Below, piece after piece: positions 42,804-52,752 of a stretch of 64,000 nt of DNA. The first letter of the stretch is position 1. Each line of letters begins with the position of its first letter. The position numbers were made by a program, and so were the translations under genes. The DNA comes from Massilia sp. PDC64. Its GTDB lineage: Bacteria; Pseudomonadota; Gammaproteobacteria; Burkholderiales; Burkholderiaceae_D. Location of the stretch: NCBI RefSeq assembly GCF_900101265.1, contig NZ_FMZS01000003.1, positions 310,001 through 374,000 on the forward strand. Direction: 5' to 3'. The notes under the pieces were generated by a model. The model was not told the origin of the DNA. It saw only the letters and a list, made by a program, of their open reading frames with translations, and did no database searches.

Positions 42804-45032
42804 ATGACGCTGTCCCGCGCGACCCCGGTCGCCATCGCCTGCGCCGCGCTGCTCGCGCTCGCCCAACCGGTCGTAACGCACGCCGCGGCGCCGGCCGCCA
42901 CGCAGGCGCATGCCGCCTTCGCCTCCACCGAGCGCGCGCGCATGCAGGCGCAGGCGCGGCGCGTGACGATCCTGCGCGACAAATGGGGCATCCCGCACGT
43001 GTTCGGCAAGACGGATGCGGACGCGGTGTTCGGCATGCTGTTCGCGCAGGCCGAGGACGATTTCAACCGCGTCGAACTCAATTACATCAACGCGCTGGGG
43101 CGGCTGGCGGAGGTCGAGGGCGAAAAGGAAATCTGGCGCGACCTGCGCATGAAGCTGTACATCGACCCCGTCGAGCTGAAGGCGAAGTACGCGGCGAGTC
43201 CCGCCTGGCTGAAGAAGCTGATGGATGCGTACGCGGATGGCCTGAACTGGTATCTCGTCACGCATCCGCAGGTGAAGCCGAAGCTGATCAACCGCTTCGA
43301 ACCGTGGATGGCGCTCGCGTTCAGCGAGGGGAGCATCGGCGGCGACATCGAGACCATCGACCTGAAGGCGCTGCAGGCCTTTTATGGCACGGCGCCCGCG
43401 CCTACGGTCGCGCTGGCCGACAAGGGCTTCGATCCGGAGCCGCGCGGCTCGAACGGCTTTGCCATCGCGCCGCGCCTGACGGCCGATGGCCACGCGCTGC
43501 TGATGATCAATCCGCACACGTCGTTCTACTTCCGCCCCGAGATCCACATGGTGAGCGGGGAGGGGCTGAATGCGTACGGCGCTGTCACGTGGGGCCAGTT
43601 CTTCATCTACCAGGGGTTCAACGACCGCATCGGCTGGATGCACACGTCGGGCGGCGGCGACGTCATCGACGAGTACCTGGAAACGGTGGAGCGGCGCGAC
43701 GGCAGGTTCGTCTACAAGTACGGCGGCGGAGAACGCGACGTGCGCGCGAAGACGATCGCGCTGCCTTACAAAACGGCGGACGGCATGGCGACCCGCACCG
43801 TCACCGCGTATTTCACGCACCACGGTCCCGTCATCCGCGAACAGGACGGCAAGTGGGTCGCGGTGCGCATGATGGACGACCCCATGCACGCGCTGATGCA
43901 GTCGTACGGCCGCACGAAGGCGCGCGACTACGCGGCGTTCCGCAAGGTGATGGACCTGCGCACGAATTCGTCGAACAACACGGTGTACGCGGACGCGGAC
44001 GGCAACATCGCCTACTTCCACGGCAATTTCATTCCGCGCCGCGATCCGCGCTTCGACTGGACGAAGCCCGTCGACGGCAGCGATCCCGCCACCGAGTGGA
44101 AGGGGCTGCACGACGTCGGCGAGACGATCACGCTGTTCAACCCGGGCAGCGGCTATATCTCCAACACGAACAACTGGCCGTGCACCGGCTTCGGCGCGAG
44201 CAGCCCGGACTGCTCGACATACCCGGCCTATATGTGGTCGCTGCCGCAGAATGCGCGCGGCGTCCACGCGGAGCGCGTGCTGCACGATGCGCGCGACGTC
44301 ACGCTCGACAGCCTCATCGCCAGGGCCTACGACAGCTACCTGACGGCGTTCGAGCCGCTCGTCCCGGCCGTGGTGAAGGACTGGGAGGCGCTGGCGGACG
44401 CCGATCCGCTGAAGGCGCGGCTGGCCGACCAGGTGGCGCTGCTGCGCGGCTGGGACCTGCGCTTCTCGACGGCGTCCACGGCGACGTCGCTCGCCGTGTA
44501 CTGGGGCCAGGACATGGTCGCGCAGGCGTCGGGTCGTGCGAAAGCGCAGCGGGTACCGGTCATCGACTTCGTGCAGACGCGCCTGACGCCGCGGGAACGC
44601 CTGGATGCGCTGGCACGTGCGAGCGACAAGCTGCAGGCGGACTTCGGCAACTGGAAGACGCCGTGGGGCGAGATCAACCGCTTCCAGCGCCTGTCCGGCG
44701 CCGTCGACCAGCAGTACGACGACAGCAAGCCGAGCCTGCCCGTCCCTTTCACGTCGGCCAACTGGGGCTCGCTGGCGTCGTTCGGCATGACGGGAAAACA
44801 GACGACGAAGCGCATCTATGGCGACCGCGGCAACAGTTTCGTGGCCGCCGTCGAATTCGGGCCTCGCGTGCGGGCGAAAAGCATCCTGGCCGGCGGCGAG
44901 AGCGGGGATCCCAGGTCGCCGCACTTCATGGACCAGGCCGCGATGTACAGCCGCGGCGAATTCAAGGACGTGCTTTACTACAAGGAAGATATCGAGAAAC
45001 AGCTCGAGCGCAAATATCATCCAGGCGAGTAA
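42804..45032 (+). CDS. Penicillin-acylase-family Ntn hydrolase
   Basis: The 742-residue precursor has a signal peptide (cleavage near THA-AA) and is expected to be cut into small and large subunits at Ser216 in EPRGSNGFAIAP, the N-terminal nucleophile. The conserved RDKWGIPHVFG segment of the small subunit is present. Relatives hydrolyse beta-lactam side chains, acyl-homoserine lactones or cyclic lipopeptides (aculeacin-type); specificity cannot be assigned. It lies 13 bases after the ParB-like gene, so it may be co-transcribed, although the two functions are unrelated. Confidence 0.9.
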   Translation: MTLSRATPVAIACAALLALAQPVVTHAAAPAATQAHAAFASTERARMQAQARRVTILRDKWGIPHVFGKTDADAVFGMLFAQAEDDFNRVELNYINALGRLAEVEGEKEIWRDLRMKLYIDPVELKAKYAASPAWLKKLMDAYADGLNWYLVTHPQVKPKLINRFEPWMALAFSEGSIGGDIETIDLKALQAFYGTAPAPTVALADKGFDPEPRGSNGFAIAPRLTADGHALLMINPHTSFYFRPEIHMVSGEGLNAYGAVTWGQFFIYQGFNDRIGWMHTSGGGDVIDEYLETVERRDGRFVYKYGGGERDVRAKTIALPYKTADGMATRTVTAYFTHHGPVIREQDGKWVAVRMMDDPMHALMQSYGRTKARDYAAFRKVMDLRTNSSNNTVYADADGNIAYFHGNFIPRRDPRFDWTKPVDGSDPATEWKGLHDVGETITLFNPGSGYISNTNNWPCTGFGASSPDCSTYPAYMWSLPQNARGVHAERVLHDARDVTLDSLIARAYDSYLTAFEPLVPAVVKDWEALADADPLKARLADQVALLRGWDLRFSTASTATSLAVYWGQDMVAQASGRAKAQRVPVIDFVQTRLTPRERLDALARASDKLQADFGNWKTPWGEINRFQRLSGAVDQQYDDSKPSLPVPFTSANWGSLASFGMTGKQTTKRIYGDRGNSFVAAVEFGPRVRAKSILAGGESGDPRSPHFMDQAAMYSRGEFKDVLYYKEDIEKQLERKYHPGE

Positions 45033-45072
45033 GGCTGGCCGGCTGCGCTGGCGCCGTGGCATGCCGGATTGC

Positions 45073-45078
45073 TATAAT
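45073..45078 (+). promoter_or_regulatory. Probable -10 element for tdk
   Basis: A perfect TATAAT stands 41 bases before the tdk start codon. No convincing -35 hexamer lies 16-18 bases upstream, so the promoter may rely on an activator or be an extended type. Confidence 0.5.
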
Positions 45079-45118
45079 CGCCGGATCGAACAATGGCATT
45101 CCAGGGCAGGACAGCGCA

Positions 45119-45670
45119 GTGGCAAAACTCTATTTCAGGTATTCGGCAATGAACGCGGGCAAGTCGACGTCGTTGCTGCAGGTGGCGCACAACTACGAAG
45201 AGCAGGGCCAGAAGGTCCAGCTGTACACGGCCGCCATCGACGACCGCTACGGCGTCGGCCAGATCACGTCGCGCCTGGGCCCGCAGCGCCAGACCGACGT
45301 GTTCGACAAGGACACGAATTTCCTCGACAAGGCGCCCGCCGTGTCCTGCGTGCTCGTCGACGAAGCCCAGTTCCTGACGAAGGAGCAGGTCGTGCAGCTG
45401 CACCAGCTGGCGCAGGTGCGCGGCGTGCCCGTCATCTGCTACGGCCTGCGCAGCGATTTCCGCGGCGAGCCGTTCCCCGGTTCCGCCTACCTGCTGGCGC
45501 TGGCCGACGATATCGAAGAAATCAAGAACATCTGCACCTGCGGCAAGAAAGCCACGATGAACATCCGGGTGGATCCGGAGGGGCGCCGCATCCGCGAAGG
45601 CGAACAGGTCAGCATCGGCGGCAACGAAAGCTACCGCCAGGCCTGCGGCCGCTGTTTTTACACGGGCTGA
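45119..45670 (+). CDS. tdk: Thymidine kinase (type II)
   Basis: The 183-residue protein salvages thymidine by phosphorylating it with ATP. It has the P-loop SAMNAGKSTSLL, the Asp-Glu magnesium motif in VLVDEAQFL and the structural zinc site as CTCGKK and CGRCF near the end. Length and motif order match E. coli Tdk (205). The start is GTG 45119, preceded by an AGG site; no earlier start in frame is near the TATAAT box at 45073. Confidence 0.95.
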   Translation: MAKLYFRYSAMNAGKSTSLLQVAHNYEEQGQKVQLYTAAIDDRYGVGQITSRLGPQRQTDVFDKDTNFLDKAPAVSCVLVDEAQFLTKEQVVQLHQLAQVRGVPVICYGLRSDFRGEPFPGSAYLLALADDIEEIKNICTCGKKATMNIRVDPEGRRIREGEQVSIGGNESYRQACGRCFYTG

Positions 45671-45682
45671 TACGGGTCGGCG

Positions 45683-46243
45683 ATGTCCTGGCTGGCCGGT
45701 TGCGCTGCCCATGTGCCTGCCTGGGTCTGCGGCCTGGGCGAGATCGGGCTGTATCTCGTGCCGTCGCTGGCGCTCGCGTTCCTGATCTGGATGGTCACGC
45801 GGGCGCACCCCGTCTTCTTCCTGTTCAGCGTCGTCGGCACGTTCTGTCACGAGCTGGCGCATTTCTCCGTCGGGCTGCTGCTGGGCGCCGAGCCCGTCGG
45901 TTTTACCATCATTCCGCGCCGCAACGGACGGACGTGGGAGCTCGGCTCCGTCTCGTTCGCGAACCTGCGCTGGTATAACGCCGCGCCGGCCGCACTTGCG
46001 CCGTTCCTCGTGCTGTTCGTGCCCGTCGCCGTGGCGTGGTGGCGCACCCGCACGCCATGGCACTTCGGCCCGGCCGACCTGGCGCTGACCCTGCTGCTGG
46101 CGCCGCAGTTCCTGTCGTTCTGGCCATCGCCCGTCGACTGGAAACTCAGCCTGCGCAGTTGGCCTTATCTGTTGATTATCGGGGCGGGCGGCCTGATGTA
46201 CTGTTGGTTTCAAACCAGTTTGTTTCGATTTGTAAAAGCGTAG
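45683..46243 (+). CDS. Predicted M50-like membrane metallopeptidase
   Basis: The 186-residue protein has four or more membrane helices and an HExxH motif inside one of them (FCHELAHFSVG), the signature of M50-type or YwhC-like intramembrane metalloproteases. A second metal ligand could be Asp in SPVDWK near the end, but it is not certain. The role is unknown. The gene starts 12 bases after tdk and may be read through from it. Confidence 0.65.
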   Translation: MSWLAGCAAHVPAWVCGLGEIGLYLVPSLALAFLIWMVTRAHPVFFLFSVVGTFCHELAHFSVGLLLGAEPVGFTIIPRRNGRTWELGSVSFANLRWYNAAPAALAPFLVLFVPVAVAWWRTRTPWHFGPADLALTLLLAPQFLSFWPSPVDWKLSLRSWPYLLIIGAGGLMYCWFQTSLFRFVKA

Positions 46244-46410
46244 GCAAACAGCCGCCGCGAAGACTTAAGCTCGGCTGAAGACGCGTACAAGCCGGCTCTG
46301 CGCCGCTGCGCTATCCTGTAGAATGGGTTGCATCCGCCGCTGCGTCGGCGCGACTGCCGGCCCTCCCGCCCAAGCAGTCGCTTGAATATTCCCGTCTGGA
46401 GAACCGAAGA

Positions 46411-48675
46411 ATGAAGAAGCAGTTGTTGATGGTCGCGCTGGCGTTTGCCATGTCGGCCCACGTGGTCACGGCGCAGCCCGAAAAGGTTGCCGCGGTCAAG
46501 ACCGACACGGCCCCCATCGTCCAGCTCAAGCCATCCGCCGCCCAGACCCAGGCCGCCCTGTGGGCATCGCGCGTGCTCGCGCGCTACCACTACAAGGCGA
46601 TGCCGCTGGACGACGCGATGTCCGCGAAAATCTTCGACGCCTACTTCAAGGCGCTCGACAGCGAGAAGCTCTACTTCACGCAGGCCGACATCGACAGCTT
46701 CGCGCCCGTGCGCACGAAGCTGGACGATGCGATCAACAACGAGGACCTGACCGTTCCTTTTCAGATCTACAACGTCTACCAGCAGCGTTTCTTCGACCGC
46801 ATGACGTATGCGCGCGAGCTGTTGAAGGGCAAGTTCGATTTCAGCACGGATGAATCGCTGCAGATCGACCGCGAAAAGGCCCCGTGGGCCAAGAACGAGG
46901 ACGAGGCCAGGGACCTGTGGCGCAAGCGCGTCAAGAACGACTGGCTGCGCCTGAAGCTGGCCGGCAAGGACGAGAAGGCGATCCGCGAGACGCTCGACAA
47001 GCGCTACGAGGGTTACCAGAACCGCCTCAAGAAGCTGAACAACGAAGACGTGTTCCAGATGTTCATGAACGCGTACGCGATGGCCATCGAGCCGCACACG
47101 AACTACCTGGGCCCGCGCTCGGCCGAGAACTTCGACATCGCCATGCGCCTGTCGCTGGACGGCATCGGCGCCGTGCTGCAGTCGCGTGAAGACTATACCG
47201 TGATCCGCGAGATCGTCCCGGGCGGCCCGGCCGACAAATCCGGCAAGCTGAAGGTGGGCGACCGCATCGTCGGCGTCGCGCAGGGCAATGGCCCGTTCAC
47301 GGACGTGATGGGCTGGCGCATCGACGACGTCGTGCAGCTCGTGCGCGGCGAACGCAACTCGACGGTCCGGCTGGACGTGCTGCCGGCCGAAGCCGGCCAG
47401 GACGGCAAGCACACGACGATCTCCCTCGTGCGCCAGAAGATCAGCATGGAAGAGCAGTCGGCCAAGAAGAAGATCATCGAGGTCACCGATAACGGCGTCA
47501 AGCGCCGCATCGGCGTGATCCAGCTGCCGACCTTCTACCAGGACTTCGAGGCCCGCCGCAAGGGCGACAAGGACTTCAAGAGCGCCACGCGCGACGTGAA
47601 GCGCATCCTCGGCGAACTGAAGAAGGAGAAGGTCGACAACGTCCTGATCGACCTGCGCAACAACGGCGGCGGTTCGCTGATCGAGGCCGTCGAGCTGACG
47701 GGCCTGTTCATCGACAAGGGCCCGGTCGTGCAGCAGCGCAGCGCCGAAGGCCGCGTCGAAGTCGAGAGCGACACGGATGCGGGCCTCGCCTGGGACGGTC
47801 CGATGGGCGTGCTGATCAACCGTGGTTCGGCGTCGGCCTCGGAAATCTTCGCCGCCGCGATCCAGGATTACGGCCGCGGCATCATCATCGGCGAGCCGAG
47901 CTTCGGCAAGGGCACCGTGCAGACGCTGATCAACCTCGACCGCTTCTCGCAGAACGACAAGATGAAGTACGGCGAGCTCAAAATGACCATCGCCCAGTTC
48001 TTCCGCATCAATGGCGGCACGACGCAGCTGCGCGGCGTCACCCCGGACATCAAGTTCCCGGTCACGTCGGATGACGACAACTTCGGCGAATCGTCCTACG
48101 AGAACGCCCTGCCGTGGGTGCAGATCAAGCCGGCGACGTACATGCCGTCCGGCGACCTGAAGGAGCTGTTCAATCCGCTGCAGAAGAAACATGACGCGCG
48201 CGTCGCCAAGGACCGCGACTTCCAGGACATCCAGCAGGACATCGCCGAAGCCCTGAAGATCCGCAAGGACAACCTGATCTCGCTGAACGAGGCCGTGCGC
48301 CGCAAGGAGCGCGAGAACCAGGAAGCCAAGGCCCGCCTGCGCGAATCGCGCCTGGCCGGCAAGGACGGTGGCGACGAGCCGGTGTCCGGTCCGGGCAGCA
48401 AGGAACAGCGCGGCAAGGTGCCGACGCCGACCAGCCCGAAGAAGACGAACGTCGTGCTGAAGGGCGGGGCGAGCGCCGACGACGGCCTGCAGGGCGACGA
48501 GCGCAGCCTGACGGCCGAACTGGCCGCCGAGAAGGCCGCCAAGAACGCCAAGGACGTGTATCTGCAGGAAGCTGCCCACATCCTGGCCGACGAGGCCGGC
48601 ATGCTGAAAGCCGATACCCGGATGGCGTCGCGTGCCATGCCTTACATGTCTATGTTGAAACAAAACGGCAATTAA
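46411..48675 (+). CDS. prc: Tail-specific protease Prc (C-terminal processing protease)
   Basis: The 754-residue periplasmic protease has a signal peptide (cleavage near VTA-QP), an N-terminal helical domain, a PDZ domain (about residues 230-320) and an S41 catalytic domain. By the spacing to the E. coli Ser452/Lys477 dyad, the active residues are Ser475 (in SASASEIF) and Lys500 (FGKGTVQ). It degrades or trims proteins at their C-terminus and in E. coli also processes PBP3. The C-terminal 60 residues are helical and Lys/Glu-rich. A strong terminator follows at 48736. Confidence 0.95.
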   Translation: MKKQLLMVALAFAMSAHVVTAQPEKVAAVKTDTAPIVQLKPSAAQTQAALWASRVLARYHYKAMPLDDAMSAKIFDAYFKALDSEKLYFTQADIDSFAPVRTKLDDAINNEDLTVPFQIYNVYQQRFFDRMTYARELLKGKFDFSTDESLQIDREKAPWAKNEDEARDLWRKRVKNDWLRLKLAGKDEKAIRETLDKRYEGYQNRLKKLNNEDVFQMFMNAYAMAIEPHTNYLGPRSAENFDIAMRLSLDGIGAVLQSREDYTVIREIVPGGPADKSGKLKVGDRIVGVAQGNGPFTDVMGWRIDDVVQLVRGERNSTVRLDVLPAEAGQDGKHTTISLVRQKISMEEQSAKKKIIEVTDNGVKRRIGVIQLPTFYQDFEARRKGDKDFKSATRDVKRILGELKKEKVDNVLIDLRNNGGGSLIEAVELTGLFIDKGPVVQQRSAEGRVEVESDTDAGLAWDGPMGVLINRGSASASEIFAAAIQDYGRGIIIGEPSFGKGTVQTLINLDRFSQNDKMKYGELKMTIAQFFRINGGTTQLRGVTPDIKFPVTSDDDNFGESSYENALPWVQIKPATYMPSGDLKELFNPLQKKHDARVAKDRDFQDIQQDIAEALKIRKDNLISLNEAVRRKERENQEAKARLRESRLAGKDGGDEPVSGPGSKEQRGKVPTPTSPKKTNVVLKGGASADDGLQGDERSLTAELAAEKAAKNAKDVYLQEAAHILADEAGMLKADTRMASRAMPYMSMLKQNGN

Positions 48676-48735
48676 TCGATTGTCAAAATATAAAGTATCC
48701 GCCGGTTAAGCGATTATTGTTACCGGATGGCTGAA

Positions 48736-48769
48736 GGCGAGGTTCCCCAGGGAGCCTCGCCTTTTTTTT
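48736..48769 (+). terminator. Rho-independent terminator after prc
   Basis: A 12-base arm (48736-48747) pairs with 48750-48761 apart from one mismatch and is followed by eight T residues. It lies 60 bases after the prc stop. Confidence 0.92.
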
Positions 48770-48866
48770 ATGCCGCGCAATTGAAAATTGTATTTTTTTC
48801 AGGTGTGCTACATTAGCTCAGCAGTTAAATTAACAACAACTTTATGAACTGAGCAAGGAGTGCAAT

Positions 48867-49754
48867 ATGACAACTCGTTACCTCATCGCGGCGGCTCTCC
48901 TGGCCGGGAGCGCATGCGGGGCCCAAGCAGCAGTGGTCTCGGGGACCCAGTCGGGTTTCCTGTCCGGGTGGACCGGCGGGAACGGCGCGGACGTGGTCAG
49001 TTCGGGCGTCCTGGCGAATGGCACGAGCCTGGTCGGCGGTGCCGCCTACGGCAGCGGCAACCTGGCCGAAACCCTGTACCAGAAGGCCAGCGCCAGCGTC
49101 GGCCAGAGCGGTGCACCGGTCAAGCTGACGTATTCGCAGGGCATCGAAGGCACGTATTTGCTGAGCACGAGCAATGCCAAGCTGGCGGCGATGCTGGGTA
49201 ACGGCATGGCGGTAGTGTCCACCAGCGACGGCAAGGTCGTCACGGTCGGCCAGTCGGGCAGCGGCTCGGTCGGCTCGGGCGGTGGCTTCGGCGGTGGCTT
49301 CGGCAACGGCGGGATCGGCGGCGGCGCTTCGGGCGGCGGCAATGCGGCAGGCGGCGGCAATGCGTCGGGCGGCGGCACTGCCGGTGGCGGTGGCGCATCC
49401 GGCGGCGGCACGGTGGTGGCCGGCGGCGGTTCCACCAAGGGCGGCGGCTCGACGAACGCGGGCAATGGCGTCGACGGCGCCCCGTCCGGCAATTACAACC
49501 ACGGGAACGGTGCGACCGTGATCACGCCGGCCGCCGGCGGCCAGGAGGGCGGTGCCATCGTCCAGCTGCCGATCCCGGCGCAGAACAGCAATGCCGGCGG
49601 CAACGGCGGCGGCAATGGCGGCGGCGACCTCGGCGCCGGCCTGCCGGACCTGCCGGCCGCACCGGCGGCGGCGGTGCCGGAACCGTCGTCGATCGCCCTG
49701 ATGATGGCGGGCATGCTGGGCGCGATGGGCATCGTTCGTCGCCGCAAGCGCTGA
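48867..49754 (+). CDS. Glycine-rich PEP-CTERM protein
   Basis: The 295-residue protein has a signal peptide (MTTRYLIAAALLAGSACGAQA), a non-repetitive first half, a long Gly/Ser/Ala-rich low-complexity stretch (about residues 130-260, GGGNAAGGGNASGGG-type units) and the PEP-CTERM tag VPEPSSIALMMAGM plus RRRKR. It is expected to be a flexible surface or matrix protein released by an exosortase. A terminator precedes and follows it, so it is its own transcript. Confidence 0.9.
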   Translation: MTTRYLIAAALLAGSACGAQAAVVSGTQSGFLSGWTGGNGADVVSSGVLANGTSLVGGAAYGSGNLAETLYQKASASVGQSGAPVKLTYSQGIEGTYLLSTSNAKLAAMLGNGMAVVSTSDGKVVTVGQSGSGSVGSGGGFGGGFGNGGIGGGASGGGNAAGGGNASGGGTAGGGGASGGGTVVAGGGSTKGGGSTNAGNGVDGAPSGNYNHGNGATVITPAAGGQEGGAIVQLPIPAQNSNAGGNGGGNGGGDLGAGLPDLPAAPAAAVPEPSSIALMMAGMLGAMGIVRRRKR

Positions 49755-49777
49755 TCGACACGCCGCGCGACATCACG

Positions 49778-49809
49778 AACGCCCCGCCCCGCGCGGGGGC
49801 GTTTGCTTT
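49778..49809 (+). terminator. Terminator after the glycine-rich PEP-CTERM gene
   Basis: Eight-base arms (49778-49785 and 49796-49803) enclose a GC-rich loop and are followed by a short T-rich tail. It ends the PEP-CTERM transcript before the acyl-CoA dehydrogenase operon. Confidence 0.6.
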
Positions 49810-49895
49810 CGCAGGTTGCGTTTTCCGCCGGGAGATTTCAGGTACAATCTTTTGAACGGTCGTGCTTTTTTGGCCGGCATAACAAAGGAGACAAC

Positions 49896-51086
49896 ATGGA
49901 CCTGACCTATACCGGCGACGACCTGGCCTTCCGCGACCAGGTACGCGCCTTTCTCGAGGCCGAGCTGCCGGCCGACCTGCGCGACAAGGTGCGCAACCAC
50001 CTGCGCCTGCACAAGGACGACTATGTGCGCTGGCACCGCATCCTCGCGCGCCAGGGCTGGGTCGCGCCCGGTTGGCCGCGCGAGTACGGCGGCCCCGGCT
50101 GGACGCCCGTGCAGCGCCACATCTTCGAGGAAGAGTGCGCCCGCGCCGGTACGCCGCCCGTGCTCCCGTTCGGCGTGAACATGGTCGCGCCCGTCATCAT
50201 GGCCTTCGGCAGCGAGGAACAGAAGGCGTATTACCTGCCGCGCATCCTGTCGTGCGAGGACTGGTGGTGCCAGGGCTATTCCGAGCCCGGCGCCGGGTCC
50301 GATCTCGCGTCGCTGAAGACGACGGCGGTACGCGACGGGGATCACTACGTCGTCAACGGCCAGAAGACGTGGACGACGCTGGCCCAGCATGCCGACATGA
50401 TCTTCTGCCTCGTGCGCACCGACCCGACGGTGCGCAAGCAGGAGGGCATCTCGTTCCTGTTGATCGACATGCATGCGCCCGGCGTCACCGTGCGCCCGAT
50501 CATCATGCTGGACGAAGACCACGAGGTGAACGAAGTCTTCTTCGACAACGTCCGCGTGCCTGTGGCCAATCTCGTCGGCCAGGAAAACCGCGGGTGGACG
50601 TATGCCAAATACCTGCTGGGCCACGAACGCACGGGGATCGCGGCCGTGGGCCGGTCCAAGCGCGAGCTGGCCCGCCTGAAGGCGCTCGCACGGCGCGAGC
50701 AGAAGAACGGCGCGCCGCTGCTGCGCGACCCGCTGTTCGCGGCGAAAGTGGCGGACCTCGAGATCGAGCTGATGGCGCTCGAGATGACGGTGCTGCGCGT
50801 GCTGGCCCAGGCGGACAAGGCACCGGGGCCGGAAGCGTCCGTGCTGAAGGTACGCGGGACGGAGATCCAGCAGCGGCTGTCGGAACTGATGGTCGAGGCG
50901 GCCGGTCCGCTGGCGCTGCCGTTCGACCCGGCCTACCTCGAGGGCGTACGCGAGCACAGCGTCATCGACGACGATTTTGCCGCGCCGCTGCTCCCGCATT
51001 ACTTCAATTTCCGCAAGACGTCGATCTACGGCGGATCGAACGAGATCCAACGCAACATCATCTCCCAGATGATTCTGGGCCTGTGA
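49896..51086 (+). CDS. Acyl-CoA dehydrogenase 1
   Basis: The 396-residue flavoenzyme oxidises acyl-CoA thioesters to enoyl-CoA and passes electrons to ETF. The YSEPGAGSDLASLKT signature and the WTTLAQHAD stretch are typical, and it ends with the GGSNEIQRNIISQ motif. An AAAGGAG site precedes ATG 49896; longer starts lack one. It opens a four-gene operon with a second acyl-CoA dehydrogenase and two MaoC-type hydratases, nine bases before the next gene. The substrate chain is unknown; similar pairs in actinobacteria work on steroid side chains. Confidence 0.92.
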   Translation: MDLTYTGDDLAFRDQVRAFLEAELPADLRDKVRNHLRLHKDDYVRWHRILARQGWVAPGWPREYGGPGWTPVQRHIFEEECARAGTPPVLPFGVNMVAPVIMAFGSEEQKAYYLPRILSCEDWWCQGYSEPGAGSDLASLKTTAVRDGDHYVVNGQKTWTTLAQHADMIFCLVRTDPTVRKQEGISFLLIDMHAPGVTVRPIIMLDEDHEVNEVFFDNVRVPVANLVGQENRGWTYAKYLLGHERTGIAAVGRSKRELARLKALARREQKNGAPLLRDPLFAAKVADLEIELMALEMTVLRVLAQADKAPGPEASVLKVRGTEIQQRLSELMVEAAGPLALPFDPAYLEGVREHSVIDDDFAAPLLPHYFNFRKTSIYGGSNEIQRNIISQMILGL

Positions 51087-51094
51087 GGAAAGAC

Positions 51095-52285
51095 ATGGAC
51101 TTCAACTTCAAGGAAGAGCAGCTGCAACTGGCGGATGCGCTCAAGCGCTGGATCGCACGCGACTACACGTTCGAGGCGCGGCGCGCCATCGTGGGTTCGC
51201 CGTCCGGCGTGTCGGACACGGCCTGGGCCACGCTCGCCGAGCTCGGCCTGACCGCGCTGCCGCTGCCGGAAGCGCAGGGCGGCTTCGATGGCGACGCGGT
51301 CGACATGTTCGTCGTGATGCAGGAACTCGGCCGTGGTCTCGTTGTCGAACCGTATTTCGCGACCATGTTCGGCGCCGAGTTCCTCCGTCGCGGGCGTGCG
51401 CACGACGCGCTGCTCGAACGCGTGGCGGCTGGCGAGCTGAAACTGGCTTGCGCGCTGGGAGAACGCCAGTCGCGCCACGACTTGCGCGATGTCGCAACCC
51501 GCGCGACGCGTGTCGCACATGACGCCCCGGAAGGCGACGGGTGGCGCCTGCACGGCGAAAAGAAGGTCGTGTTGCATGGCGCGCAGGCGGGCGTGCTGAT
51601 CGTGTCGGCCAGGACGGCCGGCGCGCAGCGCGACGAGGACGGCATCACGCTGTTCGCCGTGCCGGCGGACGCGGCGGGTGTCGTCACGCGCGATGTGCGC
51701 ATGCTGGACGGCCAGCGCGCGGCCGACGTGCTGCTGCGCGACGTGATCGTCGGCGCGGATGCCGTGGTCGGTACGGTAGGCCAGGGGTGGGCCATCCTGG
51801 AAGCGGCGGCCGACTACGGCGCCGGCCTGCTGTGCGCGGAAGCGCTCGGCGCGATGGATGCGCTGTTCGGCGCGACGCTCGACTACCTGAAGACGCGCCA
51901 GCAGTTCGGCGTGCCGATCGGTAAGTTCCAGGCCTTGCAGCACCGCATGGCCGACATGTACGTGCATCTGGAGCAGGCCCGTTCGATGGCGCTGCTGGCG
52001 GCGGTGCGCCTGGCCGACGACGCCCGGGGTGCGGGCGACGGACATGCGGCCGCCGAGCGCCGCCGCACCGTGGCGGCCGCGAAGTACCGCGTGGGCCAGG
52101 CCGCCCGCTTCGTCGGCCAGCAGGCGATCCAGCTGCACGGCGGGATGGGCGTGACGGACGAATTGCCGGCGTCACATTACTTCAAGCGTCTGTCGACGAT
52201 CGAGCTGACCCTGGGCGATTGCGACCACCACCTGGCCCGCTTCATCGCGCAGCCGGGCTTTTACGACGACGAGGAGGCGGCATGA
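51095..52285 (+). CDS. Acyl-CoA dehydrogenase 2
   Basis: This 396-residue protein is the same length as its upstream neighbour but only distantly alike. The N-terminal helical domain is present, yet the conserved Y-S/T-E-P-x-G-S-D segment of typical enzymes is degenerate here ([13 protein letters not shown]) and the C-terminal motif reads [15 protein letters not shown]. It may be the partner subunit of a heteromeric enzyme in which only some active sites work. A GAGGAAAG site precedes ATG 51095, and its stop overlaps the next start (ATGA). Confidence 0.88.
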   Translation: MDFNFKEEQLQLADALKRWIARDYTFEARRAIVGSPSGVSDTAWATLAELGLTALPLPEAQGGFDGDAVDMFVVMQELGRGLVVEPYFATMFGAEFLRRGRAHDALLERVAAGELKLACALGERQSRHDLRDVATRATRVAHDAPEGDGWRLHGEKKVVLHGAQAGVLIVSARTAGAQRDEDGITLFAVPADAAGVVTRDVRMLDGQRAADVLLRDVIVGADAVVGTVGQGWAILEAAADYGAGLLCAEALGAMDALFGATLDYLKTRQQFGVPIGKFQALQHRMADMYVHLEQARSMALLAAVRLADDARGAGDGHAAAERRRTVAAAKYRVGQAARFVGQQAIQLHGGMGVTDELPASHYFKRLSTIELTLGDCDHHLARFIAQPGFYDDEEAA

Positions 52286-52752
52286 AGAATTACTGGTACT
52301 TCGAGGATTTCGAACCCGGCCAGGACATCGACCTGGGCACGCGCACCGTCACGGAAGACGAGATCGTCGCGTTCGCCCGGGAATTCGATCCGCAGCCGTT
52401 CCACATCGACCGCGCCGCCGCCGCAGACTCGATCTTCGGCGGCGTGATCGCCAGCGGCTGGCACACGTGCAGCATGATGATGCGCATGGTCGTCGACGGC
52501 CTGATGAACCGGTCGGCCAGCATGGGCTCGCCCGGCCTGGACGGCGTGCGCTGGCTCGCGCCCGTGCGCGCGGGCGACACGCTGAACGTGCGCTACCGGA
52601 CCGTGCGGGTGAAGGCGTCCACGTCGAAGCCGGACCGCGGCGTCGTCTGGTCGAAGTGGGTCTCGATCAACCAGCACGGCGACACCGTGTGCACGGTCGA
52701 GGGCATGGGCATGTTCGGGCGCCGGCCCGGCGCGGAGGGGCGCCATGGCTAG
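52282..52752 (+). CDS. MaoC-family enoyl-CoA hydratase 1
   Basis: The 156-residue protein has a single hot-dog domain with the R-hydratase Asp/His dyad (FDPQPFHID) and the following [10 protein letters not shown] helix. It should hydrate the enoyl-CoA made by the upstream dehydrogenases. ATG 52282 overlaps the previous stop and its own stop overlaps the next start by eight bases, so it is part of a coupled operon. Confidence 0.9.
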   Translation: MKNYWYFEDFEPGQDIDLGTRTVTEDEIVAFAREFDPQPFHIDRAAAADSIFGGVIASGWHTCSMMMRMVVDGLMNRSASMGSPGLDGVRWLAPVRAGDTLNVRYRTVRVKASTSKPDRGVVWSKWVSINQHGDTVCTVEGMGMFGRRPGAEGRHG